DNA of 64,000 bases from an uncultured Bacteroides sp. (GCA_900552075.1 URYL01000013.1:1-64000), one strand, 5' to 3'; counted from the first letter of the stretch, positions 45,423 to 54,832 are shown. Notes: a model not told the origin generated them from the sequence alone. Made by a program: numbers and translations.

Positions 45423-45921
45423 AATCGTTTATCTCACTATATTTTAGTTTGATGCGTTGGCGAGCGCGGAAAAGATTCACTTTCACTTGCTCTTCTGTCA
45501 CCCCCAGCACATCCGCAATTTCTTTATAACTCTTACCTTCAATATCCCTGAGCTGTACGATGGTTCGTTGCTTCTCGGGAAGTTCGTTTATCAGCCTGTG
45601 TACCAGCCGGAACTGTTCATTCCGTTCCATTTGGCTTTCAGGAGTCAATGCATCCGGCATTTCCTGCGTCTCAGGCGTCAGCTCCAGATTCTGTGCCTCT
45701 TTTTTCTGCCTCCGGTCGATGGCCAGATTGCGGACAACCGTCAGACAATAGGCTTCGATGGATTCCAGTTGCGCCCATTCCTCGCGTTTGCTCCACACTT
45801 TAATCAGTGCATCCTGAACAATGTCTTCCGCCTCGGCCCGATTGAACGTAATGCGCAGGGCTAATCTGAAAAGCTTGTCCTTCAGCGGTAGGATATCGTC
45901 ACGAAAACTGATTTCTTGCAT
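45412..45921 (-). CDS. ECF-type RNA polymerase sigma factor
   Basis: A 169-residue group 4 sigma factor. Region 2 includes LRITFNRAEAEDIVQDALIKVW (core binding and -10 recognition), a short linker, then region 4 with LPEKQRTIVQLRDIEGKSYKEIADVLGVTEEQVKVNLFRARQRIK (-35 recognition). It should direct a small regulon under control of the overlapping anti-sigma gene. No SusC-like target lies next to it, so the regulon cannot be guessed from the window. Confidence 0.92.
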   Translation of the reverse strand: MQEISFRDDILPLKDKLFRLALRITFNRAEAEDIVQDALIKVWSKREEWAQLESIEAYCLTVVRNLAIDRRQKKEAQNLELTPETQEMPDALTPESQMERNEQFRLVHRLINELPEKQRTIVQLRDIEGKSYKEIADVLGVTEEQVKVNLFRARQRIKLKYSEINDYGL

Positions 45922-45937
45922 TGCTTTCTATAATAAT

Positions 45938-45973
45938 GACGGGTGAGTTACCTAAAAGTTACACCCACCCGTC
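45938..45973 (-). terminator. Hairpin after argB
   Basis: Arms GACGGGTG (45938-45945) and CACCCGTC (45966-45973) lie just past the argB stop codon. The stem is short and the T-run on the minus strand is weak. Confidence 0.45.
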
Positions 45974-45985
45974 GATTTTTTTCAA

Positions 45986-46759
45986 TTATTTTCTGATAAT
46001 GGTTCCCGAGTCTTTGTGAATGGCTGATGCTAAGGTGATTACGACCTGCGACACTCCGGCATCCAAGGCCGAAAAAGAATTTTCCAGCTTGGGAATCATG
46101 CCTCCTTGTATGACACCCTCGTCCACATAACGCTTGAACAAGTCGGGAGTCAGTACCGGAATCACGCTGTCATCGTCATTCTCGTCGCGCAGCACCCCTT
46201 TCTTTTCAAAACAATAGACCAGTGTCACCTCAAAATACTCAGCCAGGGCCTTTGCCGTTTCTCCGGCAATGGTATCGGCATTCGTGTTCAGCAGGTTACC
46301 GTGGCCGTCATGCGTCAGCGGTGCCATGACAGGCACAATCTGCCGATGAATCAAATCGGTCAAAGCGGCTCCATCTACCTTCTCCACATCGCCCACATAA
46401 CCGTAGTCGATATCCTTTACCGGACGCTTCACGGAACGGATGACGTTCATATCAGCTCCCGTCAATCCGACGGCATTCACACCTCTCGCCTGCAAACCGG
46501 CCACGATATTCTTGTTGACCAAACCTCCGTAGACCATAGTCACCACTTTCAAGGTATCGGCATCGGTAATGCGCCGACCGTTCACCATCCGGCTCTCAAT
46601 ACCCAATTGGGCGGCGATACGGGTAGCCGAACGGCCTCCACCGTGTACAAGCACCTTATAACCGGGCATGGAAGAAAAATCATTCAACAGCAGATTCAAT
46701 GTGTCAGGCTCTTCTACGATTTTCCCTCCGACCTTTATGACTGTCAGTTTCTCTTTCAT
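45986..46759 (-). CDS. argB: Acetylglutamate (or succinylglutamate) kinase
   Basis: An amino acid kinase fold of 257 residues with KVGGKIVEE and the glycine-rich VLVHGGGRSATRIA at the start, and LLNTNADTIAGETAKALA towards the middle. ArgB phosphorylates the acylated glutamate in arginine synthesis. In Bacteroides fragilis the pathway is known to run on N-succinyl intermediates, so the true substrate may be N-succinylglutamate. It follows speA by 15 bp, so arginine synthesis and decarboxylation genes share a transcript. Confidence 0.92.
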   Translation of the reverse strand: MKEKLTVIKVGGKIVEEPDTLNLLLNDFSSMPGYKVLVHGGGRSATRIAAQLGIESRMVNGRRITDADTLKVVTMVYGGLVNKNIVAGLQARGVNAVGLTGADMNVIRSVKRPVKDIDYGYVGDVEKVDGAALTDLIHRQIVPVMAPLTHDGHGNLLNTNADTIAGETAKALAEYFEVTLVYCFEKKGVLRDENDDDSVIPVLTPDLFKRYVDEGVIQGGMIPKLENSFSALDAGVSQVVITLASAIHKDSGTIIRK

Positions 46760-46774
46760 AGCTTATCTCCTATT

Positions 46775-48667
46775 TTACTCCAAATAAGTATATCCGTACA
46801 ATCCGGAACGGTAGTTGGCCAGGAATTCCTTTCCTTCTTCCAAAGAAATACGTCCTTCCTTCACCGACTTGGTCACCCAGGTTTCCAGTGTACGAACCAG
46901 TTTTTTCGGGTTATACTGCACATAGTCGAGTACCTCGGCCACGGTTTCCCCATCAATCACCTGATCAATGCTGTAGCCCTTGTCGTCCACACTCACGTGT
47001 ACGGCATTGGTATCGCCAAACAAATTGTGCATATCGCCCAGGATTTCCTGATAAGCTCCTACCAGGAAAACCCCTATATAATAAGACTCCTTCGCCTTGA
47101 TGGTATGTACCGGCAAATCATGCGCCACATTCCGGCTGGTCACGAAGTTGGCAATCTTTCCATCCGAGTCGCAAGTGATGTCCTGCAATGTGGCCGTGCG
47201 GTCGGGACGTTCGTCCAACCGTTGAATCGGCATAATCGGGAAAATCTGGTCGATGGCCCAGGAATCCGGCAATGACTGGAACAGCGAGAAGTTACAGAAA
47301 TACTTGTCGGCCAGCAATTTGTCCAAGTTGCGGAATTCATCCGGGGCATGTTTCAAGTTCGAAGCTATCTGGTTGATTTCACGTGTCACCGACCAGTACA
47401 TCCGTTCAATCTGCGCCCGTGTCTTCAAGTCGACGATACCGTGACTGAACAAATCGAGCGATTCCTCCCGGATTTGCTGCGCATCGTGCCAAGCCTCCAA
47501 CATCCGGCTCTGACTCAGGTTGTCCCAAATCTGATAAAGTTCCTGTACCAGTTCATGGTCGTCCTTGCTTACCACGAAATCCTCGTCCATGGAAGGAAGA
47601 GAAGCGGTTTCCAGCACCTCAAAAATCAAGACTGAGTGATGAGCCGTAAGCGAGCGTCCGCTTTCCGTAATGATGTTCGGATGCGGAATGTTGTTCTTGT
47701 TGCTGGCATCGACCATGATGGAAATGGAGTCGTTCACATATTCCTGAATGGAATAGTTCACGCTGCTTTCACTATTGGAAGAGCGGGTTCCATCGTAGTC
47801 CACACCCAGTCCGCCACCGATGTCTACAAACTCCACAGGGAAGCCCAACTGATGCAGCTGCACATAGAACTGAGAAGCCTCGCGCAAAGCCGTCTTGATA
47901 CGGCGTATTTTGGTCACCTGACTGCCGATATGGAAATGAATCAGTTTCAGACAATCCTGCAAGTCTTTCTTTTCCAAGAAATCGAGTGCCTCCAGCAATT
48001 CACTGGAAGTCAATCCGAACTTGCTGGCATCGCCTCCGCTTTCTTCCCATTTTCCGCTGCCAGAAGAAGCCAGTTTAATCCGAATACCGATATTGGGACG
48101 CACATTCAGCTGCTTGGCCATCTTGGCAATCAACCGCAACTCATTCAGCTTCTCTACCACCAGAAAAATCCGCTTACCCATTTTCTGCGCCAACAGCGCC
48201 AGCTCAATGTAACTCTCGTCCTTATAACCGTTACAGATAATCAGCGAATCAGAATCCGTATTAATGGCAATCACGGCGTGAAGTTCCGGTTTTGAACCGG
48301 CTTCCAGTCCCAAATTAAACTTTTTTCCATGACTGATAATCTCCTCCACCACCGGTCTCATCTGATTTACCTTAATCGGATAAATGATGAAATTCTCGGC
48401 CTGATAGCCATATTCTTCAGAAGCCTGATGAAAACAATTGGATATTTTCTCAATCCGGTTATCCAGGATGTCCGGGAAACGGACCAGCATGGGAGCCGTC
48501 ACGTCCCTGAGCTGCAGTTCGTCCACCAGCTCTTTCAAATCGACAGCTACCCCGTCTTTGCGTGGAGTTACTACCACATGACCTTTGTCATTGATACCAA
48601 AGTATGAAACGCCCCACCCCGTGATGTTGTAGAGCTCTTCAGAGTCTTCAATACGCCATTTTCTCAT
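46775..48667 (-). CDS. speA: Biosynthetic arginine decarboxylase
   Basis: A 630-residue PLP enzyme of the alanine racemase-fold decarboxylase group. The PLP lysine sits in IIYPIKVNQMRPVV, substrate/PLP phosphate elements in FVDIGGGLGVDYDG and the C-terminal region in SWAIDQIFPIMPI. It makes agmatine, the first step of the bacterial putrescine/spermidine route. It lies between aroK (31 bp upstream) and argB (15 bp downstream) in one minus-strand run from topA. Confidence 0.95.
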   Translation of the reverse strand: MRKWRIEDSEELYNITGWGVSYFGINDKGHVVVTPRKDGVAVDLKELVDELQLRDVTAPMLVRFPDILDNRIEKISNCFHQASEEYGYQAENFIIYPIKVNQMRPVVEEIISHGKKFNLGLEAGSKPELHAVIAINTDSDSLIICNGYKDESYIELALLAQKMGKRIFLVVEKLNELRLIAKMAKQLNVRPNIGIRIKLASSGSGKWEESGGDASKFGLTSSELLEALDFLEKKDLQDCLKLIHFHIGSQVTKIRRIKTALREASQFYVQLHQLGFPVEFVDIGGGLGVDYDGTRSSNSESSVNYSIQEYVNDSISIMVDASNKNNIPHPNIITESGRSLTAHHSVLIFEVLETASLPSMDEDFVVSKDDHELVQELYQIWDNLSQSRMLEAWHDAQQIREESLDLFSHGIVDLKTRAQIERMYWSVTREINQIASNLKHAPDEFRNLDKLLADKYFCNFSLFQSLPDSWAIDQIFPIMPIQRLDERPDRTATLQDITCDSDGKIANFVTSRNVAHDLPVHTIKAKESYYIGVFLVGAYQEILGDMHNLFGDTNAVHVSVDDKGYSIDQVIDGETVAEVLDYVQYNPKKLVRTLETWVTKSVKEGRISLEEGKEFLANYRSGLYGYTYLE

Positions 48668-48698
48668 TTCACTACATAAAGTCTAGATTTATACTTCT

Positions 48699-49223
48699 TT
48701 AATTTATCAAGTTTTTCAAGCGGTCTACCGCCTTATCAATCTGTGCATAACTTTCCAATTCTTCCGCATTGAAACTCCACTTTGCCTTTGTATAATAGGG
48801 CAGCCGCTTTTCCAATGCAGAAGTAATAACTTGCATCAGCTCCTCGTCCGTTTTGTTCGCCAACAACGGACGTTTGGCCTTTGCTATCTTTAAACGACGG
48901 AACAGTATTTCCGGAGATACATCCAGAAATACTGTTTCGCCTGTATGATTCATATAATCCATGTTGTCAAAAAAACAAGGTGTCCCTCCCCCACATGCAA
49001 TCAATACGTCTTCAAATTCACCGGCTTCATGAAGCATCCGCTGTTCCAGCAGCCGGAATCCTTCTTCCCCACGCTCCGCAAACAACTCGGAAATGGACTT
49101 GTGCATGCGCTCCTCAATATACCAGTCCAAGTCGATAAACTGCAATCCGACAGCTGCGCTATAGGCTTTTCCCAGCGTAGTCTTGCCCGAGCCCATATAG
49201 CCAATCAAGAAAACTCTTTTCAT
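48699..49223 (-). CDS. aroK: Shikimate kinase
   Basis: This small P-loop kinase has Walker A in GYMGSGKTTLGKAYS, the shikimate-binding DLDWYIEE and the glycine loop IACGGGTPCF, then the lid region KIAKAKRPLL. It phosphorylates shikimate, one step before aroA, which lies elsewhere in this window. Its ATG overlaps the topA stop codon by one base, so translational coupling is likely. Confidence 0.94.
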   Translation of the reverse strand: MKRVFLIGYMGSGKTTLGKAYSAAVGLQFIDLDWYIEERMHKSISELFAERGEEGFRLLEQRMLHEAGEFEDVLIACGGGTPCFFDNMDYMNHTGETVFLDVSPEILFRRLKIAKAKRPLLANKTDEELMQVITSALEKRLPYYTKAKWSFNAEELESYAQIDKAVDRLKNLIN

Positions 49224-51553
49224 TACTTTTTCTTTGCTTTTGCTCCTTTCACCTTACGCATCTCAGCTTTCTGGTTCTGCAGCTCTATGACCTTGAAACA
49301 AGCTTCCAGATTCAAATCAGCCGGATTCACATTGTTCGGGATCTTATAGTTTTTCTTTTGGTAAGCAATGTAAGGGCCGTAACGTCCGTTCAGTATCTGC
49401 ATATCCGGATTATCCGGGAACTGCTTGATTACTTTCTGAGCCTCCTGTTCTTTCTTTTCCAACAGCATCTGCTCGGCCTCTTCAAAGGTAACCGTCATGG
49501 GGTCCTTATCTTTCGGAATAGAAACAAATTCATTGCCATGACGTACATACGGACCAAAACGTCCCACGCCCACCGAAACCGACTTCCCGTCGAGTTCACC
49601 CAACACACGAGGCAATTTGAACAGGTCGAGTGCTTCTTCCAGCGTAATGGTTTCCAAAGAATGCTCCTTATTCAACTGGGCAAATTTCGGTTTTTCTTCG
49701 TCATCGGATGAACCAATCTGTACCACCGGACCAAAACGGCCGATTTTTACAGAAACCGGTTTCCCCGTCTTCGGGTCTGTACCTAACATACGTTCACCCA
49801 CTTTATGTTCGGTCTTCGTGGCCAGTGTAGTTTCTACCAGCGGATGGAAATTCTCATAAAAGACTTCCATCAGGTCGGTCCATTTCTTTTCACCTTCGGC
49901 TACTTCATCAAACTCTTTCTCCACGCTGGCCGTGAAGTTATAATCCATAATCTTCGGGAAATACTGCATCAGGAAGTCATTGACCACACAACCCACATCG
50001 GTCGGAATCAACTTAGACTTTTCGCTTCCGCTCATTTCTGTCTGCACGGTTTCCTTTACGTCCTTTCCTTTCAGTCTCAACAAGGAATATTCCCGTTTCA
50101 CACCCTCCTTATTGCCTTTCTCCACATAACCTCTTTGCTGGATCGTGGAAATGGTCGGTGCATACGTAGACGGACGTCCAATGCCCAGTTCCTCCAACTT
50201 GCGCACCAGACTGGCTTCTGTATAGCGTGCCGGAGCCTGACTGAATCGCTGTACGGCCGAGATTTCTTCACGTTGCAGGTTCTCGCCCACCTCCATCTTC
50301 GGCAGCCCGGTAGAATCCTCCTGTTCGGTTTCTTCATCGAAAGATTCCTTGTACACTTTCAGGAAACCGTCGAACACAACAACCTCACCTACTGCCTGAA
50401 ACTCATCGTCACAGGTACTTATGGAGATGGTAGCCGTGGTTTTCTCCAGTTCCGCATCGGCCATCTGTGAAGCCAGCGTACGTTTCCAAATCAGTTCATA
50501 CAGACGTACCTCCTGCGAAGTACCCTCAATGGATTCATTCGACATATAAGTCGGACGGATGGCTTCGTGGGCCTCCTGGGCTCCTTTTGTCTTGGTGGCA
50601 TACTGCCGTGTGTGCACATAGCGTTCGCCCATCAGGGAAAGAATCGCATCGCGGCTGGTAGACAGTGCCAGTTCAGAAAGGTTCACCGAGTCGGTACGCA
50701 TATAAGTAATCAATCCGCTTTCATACAGACGCTGCGCCAGCATCATGGTCTGCGCTACCGTATAGCCTAATTTCCGAGCCGCTTCCTGCTGAAGCGTGGA
50801 AGTGGTGAAAGGAGGTGCCGGCGATTTTTTCACCGGACGTGTAGTAATATCTTTAATGGCGAAATCAGCATCTTTACATTTCCCAAGGAACTGGCGGGCT
50901 TCTTCTTTCGTCTTGAAGCGACGTCCGAGCGTTGCACGGATAATGGCCCCTTCCGCATCCTTGAACACAGCAACCACTTTATAAGAGACTTCACTGGTAA
51001 ATGCATTGATTTCACGTTCGCGTTCCACAATCAGGCGCACTGCCACCGATTGTACACGACCGGCCGAAAGTGCCGGTTTGATTTTCCGCCACAGTACAGG
51101 AGATAATTCAAAACCCACAATACGGTCGAGCACCCGTCGTGCCTGCTGTGCGTTGACCAAATCAATATTGATATCCCGGGGATGTTCTATCGCCTTCAGG
51201 ATTGCTGTCTTTGTGATTTCGTGGAATACAATACGTCGCGTTTTCTTCGGATCCAGTTTTAACACCTCAAACAAGTGCCAGGAAATAGCCTCTCCCTCCC
51301 GGTCCTCATCGGATGCCAGCCATACCATATCGGCCTTGGCCGCTTCCTCTTTCAATTCGGACACCAGTTTCTTCTTATCTTCCGGTATTTCGTAAATAGG
51401 TTTGAAATGATCTTTTATGTCGATACTAAACGCCTTCTGTTTCAGGTCGCGGATATGTCCGTAACTTGACATAACTTTATAACCCTCCCCCAAAAACTTT
51501 TCGATTGTCTTAGCTTTTGCCGGAGACTCCACTATGACCAGGTTATTTTGCAT
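49223..51553 (-). CDS. topA: DNA topoisomerase I (type IA)
   Basis: The TOPRIM domain opens the protein (LVIVESPAKAKTIEKFLG; acidic triad in LASDEDREGEAISW). The active-site tyrosine is in LITYMRTDSVNLS. In place of C-terminal zinc fingers it carries three TOPRIM-C type repeats (VKIGRFGPVVQIG, VGVGRFGPYVRHG, NGRYGPYIAYQ) and a lysine-rich tail (KGAKAKKK), as usual in Bacteroidota. It relaxes negative supercoils. First gene of the topA-aroK-speA-argB run, with a -7 box upstream. Confidence 0.96.
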   Translation of the reverse strand: MQNNLVIVESPAKAKTIEKFLGEGYKVMSSYGHIRDLKQKAFSIDIKDHFKPIYEIPEDKKKLVSELKEEAAKADMVWLASDEDREGEAISWHLFEVLKLDPKKTRRIVFHEITKTAILKAIEHPRDINIDLVNAQQARRVLDRIVGFELSPVLWRKIKPALSAGRVQSVAVRLIVEREREINAFTSEVSYKVVAVFKDAEGAIIRATLGRRFKTKEEARQFLGKCKDADFAIKDITTRPVKKSPAPPFTTSTLQQEAARKLGYTVAQTMMLAQRLYESGLITYMRTDSVNLSELALSTSRDAILSLMGERYVHTRQYATKTKGAQEAHEAIRPTYMSNESIEGTSQEVRLYELIWKRTLASQMADAELEKTTATISISTCDDEFQAVGEVVVFDGFLKVYKESFDEETEQEDSTGLPKMEVGENLQREEISAVQRFSQAPARYTEASLVRKLEELGIGRPSTYAPTISTIQQRGYVEKGNKEGVKREYSLLRLKGKDVKETVQTEMSGSEKSKLIPTDVGCVVNDFLMQYFPKIMDYNFTASVEKEFDEVAEGEKKWTDLMEVFYENFHPLVETTLATKTEHKVGERMLGTDPKTGKPVSVKIGRFGPVVQIGSSDDEEKPKFAQLNKEHSLETITLEEALDLFKLPRVLGELDGKSVSVGVGRFGPYVRHGNEFVSIPKDKDPMTVTFEEAEQMLLEKKEQEAQKVIKQFPDNPDMQILNGRYGPYIAYQKKNYKIPNNVNPADLNLEACFKVIELQNQKAEMRKVKGAKAKKK

Positions 51554-51588
51554 GATATTCTGTATTCCGTTTTTTATATTTCTCGGGA

Positions 51589-51596
51589 CAAATGTA
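51589..51596 (-). promoter_or_regulatory. -7 box for topA
   Basis: TACATTTG on the minus strand matches TAnnTTTG, 36 nt before the topA ATG. Confidence 0.5.
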
Positions 51597-51678
51597 GAAA
51601 AAAAATTATAACATACACGATAAACAAACTGAAAATAACTTACTTTGCAGGGTAATATCGCTTTAACTACCTCAATTT

Positions 51679-52089
51679 ATGAACAACAAAAGTATCAACA
51701 GCAACAAGCAATTCATGATAGGCAACGGAATCCTGGCCTTCGGCGTGTTTTTTATCGTATGCCTCTTTCTGTACCTGGGTTTCCGAGGCCAGTCCAAAGG
51801 AAACGAAAAAGACAAGACCTTCGAAGGACTTTATGCCATAGAAATAGCCAATTCCTTCAATAGGGACAGCCTTTCGATTTATATCAATGATAGTCTGTTG
51901 TTCAATTCCACTTTAGGCAATAGTTCCGTCAAATTCCAGGTGAAACGCTTTGCCGAAGAAAATACCCTGATGGTGGTGGACAACCGTACCGACGAAGTGA
52001 CTCCTTTCAACTTGAACGCCAAAGGCAGCCAAGTACAGATACAAAAGAAAAACGGAAAAATCTTCATTCAGGAGACCGAAAACCCCTAA
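51679..52089 (+). CDS. Small membrane-anchored protein, function unknown
   Basis: This protein of 136 residues has one N-terminal membrane helix (GILAFGVFFIVCLFLYLGF) and a soluble beta-rich domain (ISIYINDSLLFNSTLG-like pattern; IEIANSFNRDSLSIYIND, then KRFAEENTLMVVDN and a basic QIQKKNGKIF). I do not recognise a family. It is divergent from topA and isolated, followed by the tandem-dyad element after 35 bp. Confidence 0.75.
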   Translation: MNNKSINSNKQFMIGNGILAFGVFFIVCLFLYLGFRGQSKGNEKDKTFEGLYAIEIANSFNRDSLSIYINDSLLFNSTLGNSSVKFQVKRFAEENTLMVVDNRTDEVTPFNLNAKGSQVQIQKKNGKIFIQETENP

Positions 52090-52124
52090 ACGCATCGGAG
52101 AATTTGCCTCAACACGCCCATCAA

Positions 52125-52216
52125 TTCTCTGTTTCACACTGTGGGATACAAAAACCACAGTGTGGGATATATATTTCACAGTGTGGGATACAAATCCCGC
52201 ACTGCGAAACAGAGAA
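52125..52216. repeat. Intergenic tandem-dyad element, copy 2 (21-bp period)
   Basis: Four short palindromic cores spaced exactly 21 bp apart begin at 52135 (CACACTGTG), 52156 and 52177 (both CACAGTGTG) and 52198 (CGCACTGCG). They are enclosed by a perfect 11-bp inverted repeat (TTCTCTGTTTC 52125-52135, GAAACAGAGAA 52206-52216). A nested 10-bp perfect inverted repeat (52135-52144/52155-52164) is also present. Same design as the element at 26466-26563, with different sequence. Confidence 0.8.
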
Positions 52217-52340
52217 ACTGCACTGCCATTTCTTTTTTAGTTCTTCTGCATTTCGCATTTAATCTTTCCCCGTCCCTTTTCTTCCTACGGATACCCTCAT
52301 CCGTCAATTTAAAACAAATCGCAAAGGATTCTTTGAGAAA

Positions 52341-52356
52341 ACGCACCCGTGTGCGT
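52341..52356. promoter_or_regulatory. Possible operator upstream of the PTS IIC gene
   Basis: Inverted repeat ACGCAC (52341-52346) and GTGCGT (52351-52356) with a 4-nt spacer, about 60 bp upstream of the -33 box. The rest of 52217-52500 shows no gene. Confidence 0.25.
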
Positions 52357-52410
52357 AAACGAAAAAATGTTATTTAATCGGCAAAGTTGCGAAAATTAAG
52401 GTCTTGTCAA

Positions 52411-52441
52411 TTGGATATTAGAATAAAAGGACGTAATTTTG
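52411..52441 (+). promoter_or_regulatory. Promoter of the uronate module
   Basis: TTG at 52411-52413 and TAATTTTG at 52434-52441 are separated by 20 bp, which fits the Bacteroidota -33/-7 consensus (TTTG, 19-21 bp, TAnnTTTG). The leader to the ATG at 52502 is about 50 nt. Confidence 0.6.
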
Positions 52442-52501
52442 ACACGCAATCATTTATTTTTAACCTGAAATCCACCTAATAGAGAGAACAACAAGAAACA
52501 C

Positions 52502-53893
52502 ATGGAAGAAGTTTTTAGCTATATTATCGGGCTTGGGGCAGCCGTGATGATGCCTATCCTGTTTACCATTTTAGGCGTATGTATTGGGATTCAATTCGGC
52601 AAAGCACTGAAAAGCGGTTTGTTGGTCGGAGTAGGTTTTGTGGGACTCTCTGTAGTAACGGCACTTTTAACCAGCAGCTTAGGGGAACCGTTGAAGAAAG
52701 TGACCGAAATTTATGGCCTGAGCCTGGGTATTTTCGACATGGGCTGGCCTGCTGCCGCCTCCGTGGCCTACAATACCTCCGTGGGAGCCTTCATCATTCC
52801 GGTATGCCTGGGCATCAATATCCTCATGCTGCTGACCAAGACGACCAAAACGGTCAACATCGACCTGTGGAACTACTGGCATTATGCCTTCATCGGCGCG
52901 GTGGTCTACTTTGCTACGGAAAACATCTGGTGGGGATTCTTCTCAGCCATCATCTGCTATATTCTCACGCTGATTATGGCCGACCTGACTTGCAAACAAT
53001 TTCAATCTTACTACGAAAAGATGGATGGCATTTCCATCCCACAGCCATTTTGTCAGGGATTTGTTCCATTTGCTCTTATTATTAACAAGGTATTGGACAA
53101 GATTCCGGGATTCGACAAGCTGAATATCGATGCAGAGGGAATGAAACGGAAGTTCGGTATCATGGGAGACCCTTTGTTTCTAGGAGTCATCGTAGGTTGT
53201 GTCATCGGGGCTTTGGCCTGCAAAAACACCCAAGAACTGATTGACGGAATTCCGTCCATCTTAGGACTGGGCATCAAGATGGGAGCGGTCATGGAACTTA
53301 TCCCGCGTATCACCTCTTTATTCATTGAGGGTCTGCGCCCAATATCCGATGCTACCCGCGAACTGATTGCCCACAAGTTCAAGAACAGTGCCAGCCTGAA
53401 CATCGGTATGAGTCCAGCACTGGTCATCGGCCATCCTACCACCCTGGTGGTTTCCCTGCTGTTGATTCCGGTCACTTTGTTCCTGTCGGTGGTTCTGCCC
53501 GGCAACCAGTTTTTGCCCTTGGCTTCACTGGCCGGTATGTTCTATCTATTCCCAGCCGTATTGCCTATCACCAAAGGCAACGTGCTGAAAACCTTCCTCG
53601 TCGGACTGGTGGCTCTGATTATTGGTCTGTATTTCGTGACCGACCTGGCTCCCTTCTTCACACAGGCTGCCCAGGATGTATTCATCAGAACACACGATAC
53701 AGCCGTGCAGATTCCGAACGGATTTCAGGGAGGTGCCCTCGACTTTGCCTCAAGCATCTTCTCCTGGGTGATTTTCCATGCAGTCTATCATCTCAAGATA
53801 ATCGGTTCAGTGGTATTGGTCATTGTCACCTTGGGCATGGCCGTATACAACCGCCGACGTATCCTGCACGAAACTTTACAGAATAAAGAATAA
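52502..53893 (+). CDS. PTS galactitol-type IIC membrane component (orphan)
   Basis: A GatC-family protein of 463 residues with about twelve hydrophobic segments and the family stretches FDMGWPAAASVAYNTSVGAF and GMSPALVIGHPTTLVVSLLL. Classical IIC proteins need IIA and IIB phosphotransfer partners; none are in the window, and Bacteroides lack a general sugar PTS. With a KduI and a hexuronate transporter directly downstream, a role in non-phosphorylating uptake of uronates or their breakdown products is inferred. It has its own promoter. Confidence 0.85.
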   Translation: MEEVFSYIIGLGAAVMMPILFTILGVCIGIQFGKALKSGLLVGVGFVGLSVVTALLTSSLGEPLKKVTEIYGLSLGIFDMGWPAAASVAYNTSVGAFIIPVCLGINILMLLTKTTKTVNIDLWNYWHYAFIGAVVYFATENIWWGFFSAIICYILTLIMADLTCKQFQSYYEKMDGISIPQPFCQGFVPFALIINKVLDKIPGFDKLNIDAEGMKRKFGIMGDPLFLGVIVGCVIGALACKNTQELIDGIPSILGLGIKMGAVMELIPRITSLFIEGLRPISDATRELIAHKFKNSASLNIGMSPALVIGHPTTLVVSLLLIPVTLFLSVVLPGNQFLPLASLAGMFYLFPAVLPITKGNVLKTFLVGLVALIIGLYFVTDLAPFFTQAAQDVFIRTHDTAVQIPNGFQGGALDFASSIFSWVIFHAVYHLKIIGSVVLVIVTLGMAVYNRRRILHETLQNKE

Positions 53894-53902
53894 AAAACAA
53901 AT

Positions 53903-53911
53903 AAAGCGCTT
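53903..53911. promoter_or_regulatory. AAAGCGCTT motif directly before kduI
   Basis: This 9-mer, containing the 8-bp palindrome AAGCGCTT (LacI-operator-like core), ends one base before the kduI ATG. The same 9-mer recurs upstream of the MFS gene at 54936-54944. Confidence 0.25.
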
Positions 53912-54832
53912 ATGAAAAAATTAGCAATGGCTATGATGCTGGGCGTGGCGGCTCTTTCGGCTCATGCCCAGGTAAACTACCGGATGCAGACGGCCTGCAA
54001 TCCGCAAGATGTAAAAACCTACGACACCCAAAGACTGCGCAGCAGCTTCCTGATGGAGAAAGTACTGGTGCCCGATGAAATCAACGTCACCTACTCCATG
54101 TACGACCGTTTCATCTTCGGTGGTGCCATGCCGGTCCACAAAGAACTGTCACTGGATACCATCGATCCGCTAAAAGCTCCTTACTTCCTGTTCAACCGTG
54201 AGCTGGGGGTCATCAATATCGGCGGTGACGGTATTATCACGGTAGACGGAAAGGAATATGAACTGAAATTCAAGGAAGCCCTCTACGTAGGCCGCGGCAA
54301 GCAGAAAGTGACCTTCAAGAGCAAGGATGCCAGCCAACCGGCCAAGTTCTACCTCAATTCTGCCATCGCCCACAAAGAATACAAGACCCAGTGGGTTACC
54401 ATCGATGGGCGCAAGGGCTCGCTGAAAGCAAACTCTTTTGCTGCCGGCAAGATGGAAGAAAGCAACGACCGCGTCATCAACCAGCTGATTGTGAAAAACG
54501 TGCTGGAAGAAGGTCCTTGCCAGCTGCAAATGGGACTGACGGAACTGAAACCGGGAAGCGTGTGGAACACCATGCCGGCCCATACACACAGCCGCCGCAT
54601 CGAAGCTTATTTCTACTTCAATGTGCCTGAAGGCAACATGATTTGCCACCTGATGGGACAACCTCAGGAAGAACGTTTGGTATGGATGGCCAACGAACAG
54701 GCCATCATGTCGCCGGAATGGTCCATTCACGCAGCTGCCGGAACCAGCAACTACATGTTTATCTGGGGAATGGCCGGGGAAAACCTGGACTATGGCGACA
54801 TGGACAAAATCCAATACACAGAAATGAGATAA
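53912..54832 (+). CDS. kduI: 5-dehydro-4-deoxy-D-glucuronate isomerase (KduI) with signal peptide
   Basis: Residues about 22-306 are KduI, which converts 4-deoxy-5-threo-hexosulose uronate to 3-deoxy-glycero-2,5-hexodiulosonate after polysaccharide lyase action. The cupin metal ligands are present: His224, His226 and Glu231 in AHTHSRRIE, and His273 in WSIHAAAG. Unlike the usual cytosolic enzyme (about 280 residues), this one begins with a convincing Sec signal peptide ([19 protein letters not shown]), so it should act in the periplasm. It follows the orphan PTS IIC by 18 bp and precedes a hexuronate-type transporter. Confidence 0.9.
   Translation: MKKLAMAMMLGVAALSAHAQVNYRMQTACNPQDVKTYDTQRLRSSFLMEKVLVPDEINVTYSMYDRFIFGGAMPVHKELSLDTIDPLKAPYFLFNRELGVINIGGDGIITVDGKEYELKFKEALYVGRGKQKVTFKSKDASQPAKFYLNSAIAHKEYKTQWVTIDGRKGSLKANSFAAGKMEESNDRVINQLIVKNVLEEGPCQLQMGLTELKPGSVWNTMPAHTHSRRIEAYFYFNVPEGNMICHLMGQPQEERLVWMANEQAIMSPEWSIHAAAGTSNYMFIWGMAGENLDYGDMDKIQYTEMR

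Noticed and set aside
46106..47275. 389-codon plus-strand open frame across argB and speA
   Set aside because: Antisense shadow of two clear genes; composition is typical of reverse-frame translation.
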